Part shown: piece after piece, positions 48,701 through 60,829 of the stretch | Layout of the letters: each line of letters opens with the position of its first letter | Numbering within the stretch: the stretch's first letter is position 1 | Assembly: GCA_028571685.1 (NCBI GenBank) | Contig: CM053140.1 | Coordinates: forward strand, 54,690,201-54,754,200 | Reading direction: 5' to 3' | DNA: 64,000 nt | Source: Heterohyrax brucei | Lineage: Eukaryota; Chordata; Mammalia; Hyracoidea; Procaviidae | Notes under the pieces: generated by a model | What the model saw: only the letters and a program-made list of their open reading frames with translations | Told to the model about the DNA's origin: nothing | Databases searched by the model: none | Translations under genes and position numbers: made by a program

Positions 48701-49259
48701 GGAAAGACCTAGAAGACAATTGAATTCTGCATAGTTGTGTTCCAGAAGCCAGCTCAGGCGTGGAGGGTGAGGGGTGGCATTTTTGTAACTTGGCTTGGCT
48801 AGTTGTCCCATTTCACAGGCCAAACCACTGAGGCCCAGGGCATTGAAGCTAGTTTATCTAAGGCCAAACTCTTCTGGAGCAGGTAGAACTTTAGCTTTTG
48901 ACTCACCAACCAGACCTCACAATGACACCGTAATTCATTTTAGTGTCATTTAAGCCAAATCCCAAGACCTCAGATAAGTGTACAATTGGGTCAAGGGGCA
49001 GTGATCACTCCCCAGTGTCGGCCTTGGACTCCTGGCATCATCTGTGGTCTAACATGGAGCAGGAGAATCCTCTGAGAAGGGGAGGGGCTTATTCAAAGTC
49101 ACACGGTGACTTATTTCTGCCCTGGGTCACCTGTGGCAGGATGGCAGAAAAGATCTCTTCTGAAGCCTCGTGATGGTTCAGTCTTTGTCCCTGAATAGTA
49201 AGTTTATTGGGGGTGGGGAGAAGAAAGATGTGTGTTCTGATTTGATCTTAGAGGAAGTA

Positions 49260-49470
49260 GGTTTATAGTGAAAGCCACGCTATCTCTGGAATAAGTCAGA
49301 CGTGGAATCCAGGCCCAGCTCTGCTGAATCCAAACTGTGAGACCTTGAGGCAAGTCACTTCCCTTGTCTGGGCCACAGCCTCCTTCTCTGCAAAATGGGG
49401 ATAACACCTTCCCCAGACGGATGGGCACCGGGTGAGGGCATTGTAAACACTGGTTTCCTTGGCTGAGTCT
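49260..49470 (+). mobile_element. MIR
   Basis: GAATCCAGGCCCAGCTCTGC, AGGCAAGTCACTTCCCTTGT and CTGCAAAATGGGGATAACAC. Confidence 0.75.
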
Positions 49471-49639
49471 CAGTGACGCAATTTAGGCTCCATTATGAGT
49501 AAGCTCATGTAAGGACCCATCGCAGTCAGGCAGGACGAGTTCACCAGCTGGCCCACCTAGGTAGGGTCGCAGGGGTCAGTGGCACAGGTGTAGCTGGCCA
49601 ATGAATGTTGGCCTTCTGGTTGAATTTGGAGCGTTTCGG

Positions 49640-49800
49640 ACTTGGCCAAATCGCGAAACAGCTCAGAAAAGAGCACAACTGGGAAGACCGCCATTTTACA
49701 GAAGCGGAAACTGAGGCCCCAAGGGGGCAGAGCCTCGTCCTGGAGCCCCGGTGAGTCAGTGGAACCCAGGCCCCTGATTCCCAGCCCAGGAGTTGTTTCT
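49640..49800 (-). mobile_element. MIR
   Basis: CGCCATTTTACAGAAGCGGA followed by AACTGAGGCCCCAAGGGGGC. Confidence 0.65.
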
Positions 49801-50119
49801 GCTCTACTGACACCGCCTCCAGTTTCTAACACACCGCCAGCGTGGTTTGCTGGTTTTTCCACACTTCAGACTGGGCCTCCTACAGCCAGTGGGGTTGCTG
49901 TAAGGGACTCTCCCTTTTCCAAGCCCCTCCCTGGGGAGCTGAGTCCAGTCTTGGGAATGTCAGGGAACCCAAGAGGCTATGTTGGGCCCAGATGTGTACC
50001 TACTCAACAGGTGGTCCAGCTTAGTCGTGGGGCACTATAGCAAGTGTTTACTGAGCCCCAGGCTTGGTCATTGCCTTGGGAGAATTTGTCATCTCATAAA
50101 CTCATTCTAGAATGAAGCC

Positions 50120-50360
50120 CTGAGGCTACCTGGGAAAGCAGGAAGAATATGGAGGCTAGAACCAGCCAGACCCGAAGCTCGACCTTGTTCCTCATGAACT
50201 GTAAGGTCATGGGTAAGTCTTTGCTCTTCTAAGCCTCAGTTTTCTCACCTGGGAAATCAGGGCCAATGACAGTCCCACCTCCCGAAATTATAAAGAGGAT
50301 TAAATGAGCAAATAATTGTGAGCATGCTTGGCATGCTGTAACTGCTCAGTTCTCAGCGCT
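50120..50360 (+). mobile_element. MIR
   Basis: GAACTGTAAGGTCATGGGTA, CCTCAGTTTTCTCACCTGGG and AGAGGATTAAATGAGCAAAT. Confidence 0.75.
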
Positions 50361-50784
50361 CTCTTCCCTTTAACTTCTGACTGTGGAGTCCCTTGGCATA
50401 CAGCGGGCAGTCAGGTTTCCTCTTGTTTCCACTGGGGAAAAACATCCAATAGCATAGAAACTTCTGAACCAACTGGATCAGGTTAATAAAGAAATATGGT
50501 TGAAGAAAGGAATCAGAACAAACTGTACCTTATTTTAGCTTTAAATGTATGCATGTGCACTAAATGGCCTTCCCCTTATTCTTTTGGCATCAGTAACCCC
50601 AGAAGGCCCCACCCACAATTTCCAGTTTTGGTTTCTTCACTGTGGAACACGAACGCAGAGATGCTTATGCAGCGGGGTGCTGCAGTATCTAGATTTTATG
50701 ATTTCCCCCAATCCTTCATGATGTCCCACTCGCATCTGATCTGTTTTTTAGCAACTTGCCTTTGCTGAGTCTTTCCAGAGTATA

Positions 50785-51244
50785 TGTCTTAGTCATTTTG
50801 TTCTGTTATAACAGAAATACCACAGTGGATGACTTCAACAAACAAATGTGTTCTCTTACAGTCTAATAGACTAGAAGTCCAAATTCAAGGTATCAGCTCC
50901 AGGCTGTCTCCCTCTGCCAGCTCTGAAGGAAGACCCTTGTCCTCAGTCTTTCCCTGATTTAAATGCTTTTCCAAGCTGGAACCCGGGGTCTAAAAGATGT
51001 GCTCTGCTCCAGGTACTGCTTTCTTGGCGGTATGAAGTTCCCTTGTCTCTGTGCACTTCTCATACCTCAAGAGATCGACTCAAGATGCCACTTCATCTTA
51101 TCCATTGAGTCCTGACTCATTAACATAACTGACTCTAATCCTGTCTCATTAACATCATAGACGTAGGCTTTACAAATCATAGGAAAATCACATCCAATGA
51201 CAAAACGGTGGACAATCACACATTTGGGGAGGACACAATTTCAG
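50785..51244 (-). mobile_element. MaLR-type LTR, afrotherian family
   Basis: Starts TGTCTTAGTCATTTTGTTCT and runs through GAAGTCCAAATTCAAGGTAT and ATTTGGGGAGGACACAATTT; the far end is shortened. It belongs to the same family as 56493-56971 and, inverted, 62481-63043. Confidence 0.75.
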
Positions 51245-52636
51245 GGAGTTGGCAACTCACGTCATAGATGAGCCGAGAAGCCAGACCAAGATGGTGAGGG
51301 GCCCCCCGATGAGTCACAGCAGAAAGCCACCACTACCTTTGGGACAGGAGGGTACAAAGAGAGGTGATGTTAGCAGGTTCTAGGGCTGGGACCCCCCAAC
51401 AGAAGCAGGAGCACGGTGGGCCAGTTAGCATCTGCCAGAGTCACAGAGAAGATCCAGCCACTAAGGAGATGCCACCTGAGACAGAGAGCAGGGAAGAAGT
51501 AGCCTAGCTTCTCCCTTTCTGACACCCTTCAGTCTTTTCCTGCCGTCTCCCTTTGGTCAAATGCAGCCCGATCCAGCTAACACAGTGGCCTGGGAAACGA
51601 GGCCTGTGGAAGCCTTCTCCAGGGCCCTCCTGTTACCGGGCCTCTCACTGTAGTTTCGTTGTCACATGGACACTGAAGGGTTAGTAGTCTTTAGGACAGT
51701 CTGCATCACGGAGCCAACTGGAGAAGGGTAGGACGGGCTTGAGGGCAAACTGGCCCAGGGCTTCAGTGATACTTAATGAAGCTCTGTACCCATGAAAACC
51801 CAAGGGACATACAGAAGTTTGGGAAGGAACACAGCTGGTATCTGGTAATCTGACTGTTCAGCGAGCTGGTGGGAGCAGAAAGTGTGGCATCCCAGAGAGG
51901 GTCCTGCTAGCTAAGGGCATCAATAGGTGGATCATACCAGAGGGCGCAGGGGAGCCCCTGGGCTGGTTCATGGGGCTGGGTTAAGAAGCTGGCAATAGAA
52001 TCAGTCTTCAAAACCCATGGGAAGAGCTGACAGTTTCACCAGAACTTTGGGTTACTGTCCTCCGGGAACCATGCTGCCCTTTATGAGCGATGGGTGCAGG
52101 GCCTGTCTCTGCACTTGTAGGTTACAAAGACAGCACGTCCCCGAAGCCACGGGGTCCTCCCAGCAGCCTGCGGGACAGGTGAGGCACCCCTTACTTTCCA
52201 GGTTAGGAAAGTGTTAATGGGAGGATTAACCCCAAATTTTAGCCTCTAAGACCCAGCACAGCCAGCCTGGACCAGACAGGTGACAGATTTGAGGTGGGCA
52301 CTGCTGGTCTTGGAGTTCAAATTCTAGCTTTCCACTAACAAATTGCCATGCTGGGCCCATGGAAGACTCTGGAATAACATCTGAAATCTCTGCAGGCTGG
52401 CCAGGGGGCTTCACTTTCCAGGGGCCAGCACAGAGAGGCCAAGGTGCCCTCCACCCCCTAGCCTGCTCCAGTGCAGACCATGCTCAGGACCAAGGAGGAG
52501 AGGGTGTACGGGGCAGGCAGCCCTCCTAGGAACCACAGTACCCAGACATTTGTCTTCTGTTTTGGCCCAGGTCTTGACCAAGGAGTTATTAGCTGAGGAC
52601 CTACTATGTGCGACACAAACACTAAGAGCTCTACAC

Positions 52637-52682
52637 AGGTTTGAGCTGCCAACCTTTTGTCAGCAGCTGTAGCACTAAACCT
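52637..52682 (-). mobile_element. AfroSINE short fragment
   Basis: AGGTTTGAGCTGCCAACCTT and CAGCTGTAGCACTAAACC only. Confidence 0.7.
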
Positions 52683-53059
52683 AAGACCGTCTTAGAATAT
52701 CCTTTAGCCTCAGCGTCTCCCTCATCCAGCTCCCCCCGCTGGGCTTTTCTCCCGTCTGTGACTCCGCGTTAGTGTGCGTCTTAGTTTGAATGCATTCCAT
52801 TGATACGCCTCCTGTTAACCAGGCAGATAGAACTGGGTGGAGGAGCGACGCAGTCCGTGATGAGGACTGGCCAGCAGAGGTGGAAAGAGCTCGGAGCCAG
52901 GCTCCATCCAGCTCCACCATGAACAGGCATCACCCTCTCTCTCTGGCCAACATTTGTTCATCATTTGATTATCAGCACAGTGTCACTCCCCGTTATCCCT
53001 TCCTGCACACAATGCTCTGTATGGGACTTTTCAAAACAAACTGAACAGGCAGGGCGAGA

Positions 53060-53150
53060 GATGGTTTTCCCCATTTCACAGTCAAGGAAACTGAGGCTCA
53101 CAGGAAGGAGGTAACTCACGCAGTGAGAGGGATTCCATGGCAGGCCTTCT
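53060..53150 (-). mobile_element. MIR fragment
   Basis: CCATTTCACAGTCAAGGAAA then CTGAGGCTCACAGGAAGG. Confidence 0.65.
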
Positions 53151-53229
53151 GCTCCTACATCCAAGCTGTATCCACAGGACACTCCTTAACTCCCCTTCTT
53201 TCCCTTAAGGCAGGGAAGCTGAGGAGCAG

Positions 53230-53540
53230 GGGACTTGGAGTTGAGTGGGAGGGTTCAAACCCCAACTCTGGCACTGCCTTGTGGTTGTGGAAACCTTGGT
53301 GGCATGGTGGTTAAGTGCTACATCTGCTAACCAAAAGATCAGCGGTTCAAGTCTACCAGGCTACTTGGAAACTCTACAGGGCAGTTCTACTCTGACTTCT
53401 AGAGTTGCTACAGTCAGAACTGACTCAGCAGCACTGGGTAGTGGTTGTGATGGCGGCTGGGCCTGTCAAAACCTCACTGTCCTAACCTGTAAAATGGGTG
53501 TGAAGGTGAAGAGGGAGGTCCTGGGCACAGCACACGGTAT
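53230..53540 (+). mobile_element. MIR split by an AfroSINE
   Basis: GAGGGTTCAAACCCCAACTC before and CACTGTCCTAACCTGTAAAA after the SINE. Confidence 0.75.
53290..53440 (+). mobile_element. AfroSINE with perfect 9-bp target duplication
   Basis: GAAACCTTGGTGGCATGGTG to CAGCAGCACTGGGTA, flanked by GTGGTTGTG at 53281-53289 and 53441-53449. Confidence 0.9.
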
Positions 53541-54379
53541 CACTCAGTGAAAATGAGCTCTTATTCTTTTACTGTTTTTGTTGATAGCCTTAGAGCCATG
53601 GGAAGAAGCCTGGGGAGGGGGAAGACGGGCAGAGGGATCCAGTGGGACGGCATGAGGCTGACTCGCAACTTTCCCAGGGTCTTTGGTGACTCTCAACAGA
53701 TTCCTTCCTCCCGCCTCCAACCCCAGTCCAACCAAGTGCTCGTTGATGGAGGATGAGATGAGGACAAGGCCCAGTTGTGAGAGACCCAGAGATCTTGGCT
53801 TCTGGATGCAGGCCCAGGGAGGGCTGCCTGGGTCCTGGGCTGCAGGACAGGACACTGTAAAGGTTTTTGAGCCTTAAGGTGTACTCCCTGAGACCCTGGT
53901 CAGCCCAGAGACCTCTGTTGTGTTCCTTTAGGACCTCGAAAGCCTGCCCACAAGACACTCCTCTCCCTGGGCAGCCCCCCTCAGAGGAAAACCCCAAGGT
54001 GCAGCCCTTTTTGGCTCATGAGGTGATCTTTCTCTGGGTCTTTGGGTAGAATGATCTATTTTTAGCATCAAAGAGCTGCGCCCAGGGCTTGGGCCTGCTG
54101 TGGGACAAGCTTCGTGTGGCCACAACTCAGCTTGGAGGCAACGTTCCCCAGCCAAGGTGGGGCAGGCTGGAAGCAGGCATGGGTGCCCCTCACCCACAGG
54201 GCTGGCAGAGTGGGGATAGGGACTGCTGAGGGCCATACCCTTTGGGTGCTGGGTCCAGGGCTCCCTGCTGTTGTTGTTCAGTGAGCATTTGTTTGGGCCC
54301 AGGCCTTGTATCTGGTCCTGTTCACCTCAGCAAATTCTCCCCACAGACTGCAAAACGGAGAGAAGGACAACAATAATCC

Positions 54380-54850
54380 TCTAGCACTTACGTACACGTA
54401 CCATGCGCAGACCAGGAGCTCTGCCAAGCACCTTGCGTGAACGTGCTTCCCCTAATTCTCGCAGTGATCTGGTCACTTAGCTGATGAGGAGAATGCAACT
54501 GCGAGAGGTTAAACAACTTGCCCAAACTCAGCTTGGAAGATACAGAGCCAGGGTTTGGACCAAGGCCATTTCTATTACCACGACCTAGTCCTATTTTAGG
54601 TGTCCTTGGCTGCCACAAATAGTTAAGCACTTGACTGTTAACTGAGAGGCTGGCAGTTTCAACCCACCTAGAGGTGCATGGGAAGAAAGGTCTGGCAATC
54701 TCCCAAAGGTCGCAGCATTGAAAACCTTCAGGAGAGCAGCTCTCAGTTCTGTTCTGACACACAGGGAGGTCGCCATGAGCTGGAGCTGACTCTATGGCAA
54801 CTGGTTTAGTCCTGTCTCATAGATGAAGGAACAGCTGCTACGCAACGCTG
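54380..54850 (-). mobile_element. MIR with AfroSINE inserted
   Basis: AGGAGAATGCAACTGCGAGA, TTAAACAACTTGCCCAAACT and ACAGAGCCAGGGTTTGGACC; more MIR-like sequence (CCTGTCTCATAGATGAAGGA) follows the SINE. Confidence 0.65.
54598..54809 (+). mobile_element. AfroSINE, long variant
   Basis: CACAAATAGTTAAGCACTTG, block AGAAAGGTCTGGCAATCTCC, end GACTCTATGGCAACTGGTTT. Confidence 0.8.
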
Positions 54851-54974
54851 ACAAATTTGCTCCAAATAATGTACAGAACAGACAGTGAATGAGGCCAGGT
54901 TTGACAACAGTGCTCTCTGACACTGACCCTACGGAGTCACTTACCCAGGGCCTTGGGGTTTCCAGGGCAGGGCA

Positions 54975-55150
54975 TCTATGGTCTCAGTTAATTCTTACAA
55001 CAAATGAGGTGTCCAGGAGTGGGGATGGGAATTCCTATTATTTCCCCCATTTTGCTGAGGAGGAAACTGAGACTCAGAGGGGAGAAGGGACTTGTCTGAG
55101 GTTGAGTAGTTAGAAAGTGGTGGAGTAGGGGTTTGAACCTCATCTTTTGA
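54975..55150 (-). mobile_element. MIR
   Basis: CCATTTTGCTGAGGAGGAAA, CTTGTCTGAGGTTGAGTAGT, GGAGTAGGGGTTTGAACC. Confidence 0.75.
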
Positions 55151-55649
55151 GATTCTCAAAACCTTGGTTAGAAGCTGTCACCTTGGCTGGCCCCTGTCCT
55201 CGGTCCTTGCTGTTTTCCCCTTTGGCTTTCCTTGAGAGGAGTCTGGATCCCAAGAGCAGCCAGGACTCGGCTTTAAAAGAGACAGAAAAAAAAAATATTG
55301 GCCTTTTTTTCTCTTCTCTCTCTCACCCATAATGATCCTGTTTGCAGGGGTGTGCCGGCCAGCGAATTTGCTGACCCAGGCAAAAGGAAAGGGGGTGTCA
55401 TTATGTGGTTGGGAAATGGTGGGGCATTTCACATGGCACCGATCTAGTATCCTAGGAATTTCAGCATCCCTCAAGGAAATGAGAGAATTAGCTACCATCC
55501 AGGGCTGCGGCTTCCCCGCCGCTGTGGGTGTGCATTTTCCTGACTTTAAACTAGGGCGTGCGGAACGTCTGCACAAAAGAGACAGCCTTGAGGGAAGAGG
55601 GGCTGCCTGGGGTGGGGGGCGAGCCCCAGCTTGTGAGGTTGCAGGTTGA

Positions 55650-55765
55650 GGTAGCCACTTAGGGAGCCCAGGCTCAGAGAGGGGCAGGACACTGCCCTAG
55701 GTCACACAGCTAAGACCAAGAGCTACCCTCCCTGACTCGTGGTCTAGTGCTCTTTCCATGATGTC
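55650..55765 (-). mobile_element. MIR fragment
   Basis: CCAGGCTCAGAGAGGGGCAG and CTAGGTCACACAGCTAAGAC. Confidence 0.65.
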
Positions 55766-55874
55766 AGGTTCTGGGAGCAACTGGCTCTGTGAAACCAGAC
55801 AAGTTCTTTTCCCTCTCAGGCTCAGGCTGCCTCCTTTGTGAAGGGAGGAGGAGAGACCGTCATCTTACTTTGGG

Positions 55875-55946
55875 TTTCCCCAAAGCAGATCCTGAGTGGG
55901 AGGAATGAGGTGTAAGCAGTTTATTTGGGAAGTGATCCCAGGAAGT

Positions 55947-56012
<66 letters not shown>

Positions 56013-56330
56013 CAGGGTAGGGTAGTGACACAGGGAGAGTACAGCCTGTTCACAGGGCAGGAGCGAGCACTTTACCATCCAGGCACCTGGAGCTCAATCC
56101 CATGGAGGCACATGGCAGCACTGTGTGGAACACGACTGGGAACCAGGAGTGGGTATCTACCAACTCCTGCCTCTCATTGGTTGAGAGACATTTGTTCCAA
56201 GAATGATATCTCTCTGACAAACATCTGGACAAAGCTTGCTCAAGGCTACAGAAGGTCTTGAGGCCGTCTTCTCCTTAAAGGGGAACTTTCTAACCGGGAC
56301 ACGTGATTTCTAAGACATCCCCCGGCTCTG
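55875..56330 (-). mobile_element. LTR-like element of uncertain family, containing (GT)n
   Basis: GTTTCCCCAAAGCAGATCCT and AGCAGTTTATTTGGGAAGTG resemble a common old mammalian LTR in reverse. I cannot name it. Confidence 0.35.
55951..56011. repeat. (GT)30 microsatellite
   Basis: Sixty-one uninterrupted bases of alternating G and T. It is likely polymorphic and could adopt Z-DNA. Confidence 0.97.
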
Positions 56331-56429
56331 GCAGGTAAGGAGTCATCATTCTGCACGCGCCTTCACCAGAACCTTCTCCCAGCACTTCTGAGCTGCTGCA
56401 CCGTTGGAGAAGGGAGGTCCTGGCATGCC

Positions 56430-57172
56430 ATTGTTGGTAAGTGTCACTCACAGTGACCCCATGTAACACAGCAGAACTTCCCCGTGGGGATTTGTCTTAG
56501 TCATCTAGTGCTGCTATAACAGAGATAATGTGAATGGATGGCTTTAAAAAGAGAAATTTTATTCTGTCAGTCTCATTGGCTACAAGTCCAAATTCAGGAT
56601 ATCAGCTCCAGGGGAAGGCTTTCTCTGCCAGCTCTGAAGGAAGGTCCTTGTCATCAACCTTCCCTTGAACTGGGAGCTTCTGAGGCACAGGAAGCCTGAG
56701 TCCTTTCCAAAGGACTTGCTTTCCTCCCAGCACTGCTTCTTGGTGGTATGAAGTTTCCAACTTTCCTTTCCTTTATATCCCAAGAGCCTGCATCAAGGCA
56801 AAATACAATCTTATACATTAAGTTTTGTCTGATCAACACAACTGCTACCCACCCTCCCTCACTAACACGGAGGCAGAGTTTACAGCATATAGGAACATCA
56901 CACAATACCTAGAATCACAGCCCAGCCAAATGAATTGCTACACACATTTTGAGGGGGACACAGTTCAATCAGGATTTCTAGGCTATAATCTTTACAGAGT
57001 CTATGAGTCGGAATTGAGTCAATGCCAATGAGGTGCTTTTTTTTTTCCAAATCTTTATGAGAGTGGATCAGTGGTCTTCCTCCTGTGGAACCACTGGGTG
57101 AATACGAACCACTAATCATTCTACTAGCTACTGAATGCTTAATGGTTTCTCTACCAGAGCTCCCTACTGGCG
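56430..57172 (-). mobile_element. AfroSINE, long variant, split by a MaLR LTR
   Basis: Left part GTGTCACTCACAGTGACCCC to CCCCGTGGGGATT; right part GGATTTCTAGGCTATAATCT to CTCTACCAGAGCTCCCT. The right part also contains a small plus-sense SINE tail (TATGAGTCGGAATTGAGTCA) with a T run. Confidence 0.75.
56493..56971 (-). mobile_element. Solo MaLR-type LTR with 5-bp duplication, inside a SINE
   Basis: The 479-bp element begins TGTCTTAGTCATCTAGTGCT and ends GGACACAGTTCAATCA, so it has TG...CA ends. GGATT at 56488-56492 and 56972-56976 is a perfect 5-bp target duplication. No internal retroviral genes accompany it. Confidence 0.9.
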
Positions 57173-57687
57173 TGATAGGTGGCTACAAAATCACTCCCTC
57201 ATCACTTGGTAAAGGACCTGAGGGTCCCTCCCGTGTTTCAGCATGGTGGTCGTGATTGATAGCATGGGAGGAAAAGGAGGATTCTATCCTCTCCGCCACC
57301 TGGACCAGAGAAGCCTCATCTCTCCTTTTATTGTAGCTTTTATTTACTTATTTTTATTAATGTTACGTGTGCTCATGTCAGAGTCAAATGTTTCTATGAT
57401 GCTCCCCTTCCTACAAAGATGACCGTTTTCAACAGTTTTAACTCTTTTTTTTTTTTTTTTAGAATTTATGTCATTTCTCTGAATAACATGCTTATAAAGC
57501 TTATTTGCATTTTGTACTTTTAAGTATTACCTACTGACTTTCCATCAGGTGAGAGGATTTGGCTTCCTTTTATTCCAGCCCCTTCCTTACCAGGCATCCT
57601 TTCGATTCATCCAGTCTCGCAGGATAGTTATCATTCTGGCTAAATTAGATTTTAGGATTTACCTTTTTTTATGGCTGGGTACACGCT

Positions 57688-57845
57688 TTTTGGAAACTCT
57701 GGTGATGTAGTGGGTTGAGTGCTACGACCGTGGCAGTTCAAGCTTGCCAGGGACTCCTTGGAAACTCTATGGAGCAGTTCTACTCAGACTTGTAGGGTCA
57801 CTCAATCCAGAACTGACTCATGGCAGTGGGTTGGTTGGTTGGTTG
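57688..57845 (+). mobile_element. AfroSINE with (TTGG)n end
   Basis: TTTGGAAACTCTGGTGATGT to CATGGCAGTGGGTTGGTTGG, the end expanded to four TTGG units. Confidence 0.85.
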
Positions 57846-59934
57846 GTTATATACTTTTCGGAGTGAGCCATACAGTATACCATGCTTACTTTTCACTTCC
57901 TTTTGAGTTGTAAATTGTCTAGTTTTTTATTTGCATAGTTTTCTGTGTGATAAACATGAATTAATACTCAACTCTGACCAAGTTGTCTGAATCTCTTCTC
58001 AAGATGTTTAATCACATCAAATATTCCAGTTGTTTCATCTTTTGGAATCCTCACTCCTAGAACACCTGTTCCGCTGAAGTCTGATGAGTTGTTCTCCGTG
58101 TCTGCTTTCTAGTTACCAAGCTGTGATCTCTGCTCACTGTGATACTGGCATTCTCTTTGCCTTCTCTTAGACTGGAGACCCTTTGTTTTCTGGATCCCTT
58201 TTTCTTTGTTGGCTTACTTATCTGCTTCAGTGAAATACCTCTTTCAGTAGCTTCCTGACAAAGTGTGCATAAAGATATATTTATTTATGACTTTGTTACT
58301 CTTGATGATGGCTCCAGACTGATAGTACACCTCATGGGTATTTGGGCTGGGTATAAAAATCATGATTGAAATAATTTTCCTTCAGGCATCAGATGTGTTT
58401 ATTTCTCCATTATCTTCTTGGTTTTTGTGCAACTGTTGGTAAGTATGAAGAGATTTGATTCTTAACCCCCTGAAAATAGTCTGTTGTTTTTCTATTTGAA
58501 AGTTTCCAAGACATTTCTTTGTCTCTAGTATTCTGAAATTTCACTGTGACATACTTGCACAAGGATCTATTTTCACCCATTGTTCTAGACATTCAGCTTG
58601 TCCTTTTCATCTGGAGTTTTGTTGTCATGACTTCTGAGCAGTCTTCATGAATTATTTCTTTGCTCATTTTCCTCATTCCTCTTTCACTGTCCTCTCTTTG
58701 GAACTTTAAAAGTTTTTAAAGAGTTCTAAAATTCCTTCTTTATTTCGTATTTTTTGTGGGTTTTTAGTCTGTTTTCCTAGGCAATATCTTCACCTTTTTT
58801 GATGACTGTACTGAATTTCTCATTTTTATAATAATGTTAATAAACATGTTTGTTTTCTAATTATTACATTTCATATCTGCCTGTTATTACTGCAAAGATT
58901 CAACGTTTTCCCTTATTTCCCTGAGGACATTCATCAGAGGACTTTTTAAAAGATGTCACCTCCCTGCATACTGTGCTCCTTTAGACTTTCTTCTTCTTCT
59001 TTCTGTTTTAACTTGTTTTGTCTTCCATGGTAGAGATTTCCCTCACGTGGCTGGTGATCCTTGGCTGTGTGTCCCAGTGGGGCACTGAAACTCAGATTGG
59101 AGGCCCTGTGTAATTGTGTGGGATTGGCGGACTCTGGGCTTCATAGAGGGCTCTGGCTGGGTCGTTTCCTTGGTTAGTCTCTTTAGATCCTTCTTCCTCA
59201 TCTTTTCACATTCCCTAGGGTAGACTCTTTTAATCAGCCTGAAAGGTATCTGACTGGCTGCCAACATTCTGGGGTAAGAGAGTTGTAAATGTATGTACAG
59301 AACATTCTCTTAATTCTTCATTTTCAGTACAGTAGTCACTGCCTTTTATGTGGCTGGTCCCCTCCTGTCCAGAGACTCTCTGCTTTTCCTCTTTCATAAA
59401 ATAAACATCAAATATTCTGCTGTGGTCAGGGAAGAACACTGGGGCAGAGGGAGGGAGGGTTGTCTAACTGCTTCCAAAATAGAATTTCAAATAGCCCTCC
59501 TGTTCTCAGCTTTTTCTTCACCCCTATTTCCAGATATACCTCCTGTGCTGCCAAACCCTGAATCTGGGGGTGGTTTGGAGTGTTAAGAGGCATTGCCATC
59601 TGACTTTCAGCACCTCTGCATGTGGGCTTGGGTCTCTCTGGTCTGCAAAGTCAGTGGCTTCTCAACAAGAGAAGTTACTTTGTCAGTTATCTTTGTTACT
59701 TTGTTACTGTTATCTTGTCTCCTGTTCTTTTTGACCTTGAAGGTTTATGCAGAAAACAAACCAACAAAAATACATCAACCGACCACCACTGATACTTTAT
59801 GAGCAAGGAGCAAAGGCAAGCACATGCATCCAGTCAGTTGCTGTCTGCTTTCTAGGGTTAGGTTGTAGCAAAGATTTTGTTTGAAATAAAGATTACAGAT
59901 ATATCTTGTTTGTATTTGGAAAGATTCAACTTTA
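57846..59934. mobile_element. AT-rich old LINE-like region, family uncertain
   Basis: Segments such as TTGAAAGTTTCCAAGACATT, TTCTGAAATTTCACTGTGAC and GGAGTTTTGTTGTCATGACT resemble ancient mammalian LINE sequence in reverse. No open frame is intact. Parts, notably 59000-59800, may be unique. Confidence 0.35.
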
Positions 59935-60560
59935 AAAAGATCTGATTCTAGAAACTATCTAAGACACTTCACTGGTGTTACCTCTTCTGAAAGCAAGGGA
60001 ACACGAAGAAAACCAAATAAAGAAAGATGTGCGCAAAGGACTCATGGATCACAACTCCCACAGACCCCACCTGGACTGGATTCAGCACAGATAGATGGTG
60101 TCTGCCTACCGCCACTGACTGCTCCGACATGGATCACAATAGAAGGTCCCAGACAGAGCTAGAGACAAACGTAGAACGAAATTCTAACTAAAACACAACA
60201 AAACAAAACACAAAAACTAGACATACTGGTCTGACAGAGACTGGAGAAACCCTGAGCGTGTGGCCCCCAGATACCCTTTTAGCTCAGTACTGAAGTCACT
60301 CCTGAGGTTCACCCTTCAGCCAAAGATTAGAAGGTCTCATAAAACAAAATGAGGCTAAGTAGGCACACCAGACCAGGGACAAGGGCTAGAAGGCAGGAGG
60401 GGATAAGAACGTTAGTAAAGGGGAAACTACAATCGAGAAGGGGAGTATGGGAGTGTTGTGGGGTTGGCAACTGATGTCATAAAACAAAATGTATGTTATT
60501 GTTTAAATGAGAAGTTTGCTCTATAAATTTTCATCTAAAATATAACAAAAAAAGGGATTA
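59935..60560 (+). mobile_element. L1 3' end, elephant-like
   Basis: GATGGTGTCTGCCTACCGCC, GACAGAGACTGGAGAAACCC, GAGGTTCACCCTTCAGCCAA and AATTTTCATCTAAAATATAA correspond to the L1 3' UTR that I associate with elephant. It is 5'-truncated, better preserved than the copy at 38545 and non-coding. Confidence 0.7.
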
Positions 60561-60829
60561 ATTTAAAAAAATCCCAATTGTGCCCCAAATTACATCAGTA
60601 ATTCCAATACCCCTCACCCCCCAATAGGATTTACATAGAACTTGACACATGATTTCTAAAAGAAATCACATATAAGAGTGAAAAGCCAAGACAATTCTGC
60701 AAGAAAGAGCAAGGGAGGAGGTCTCTTGCCAAGTGTCAGGATGTGGTATGTCACAGTAACGAAGTTAGAGGGATAATGGCATAGGGTTAGATAACTAAGC
60801 TAATGAAACTGACTCTTCTGTATAAGCTG

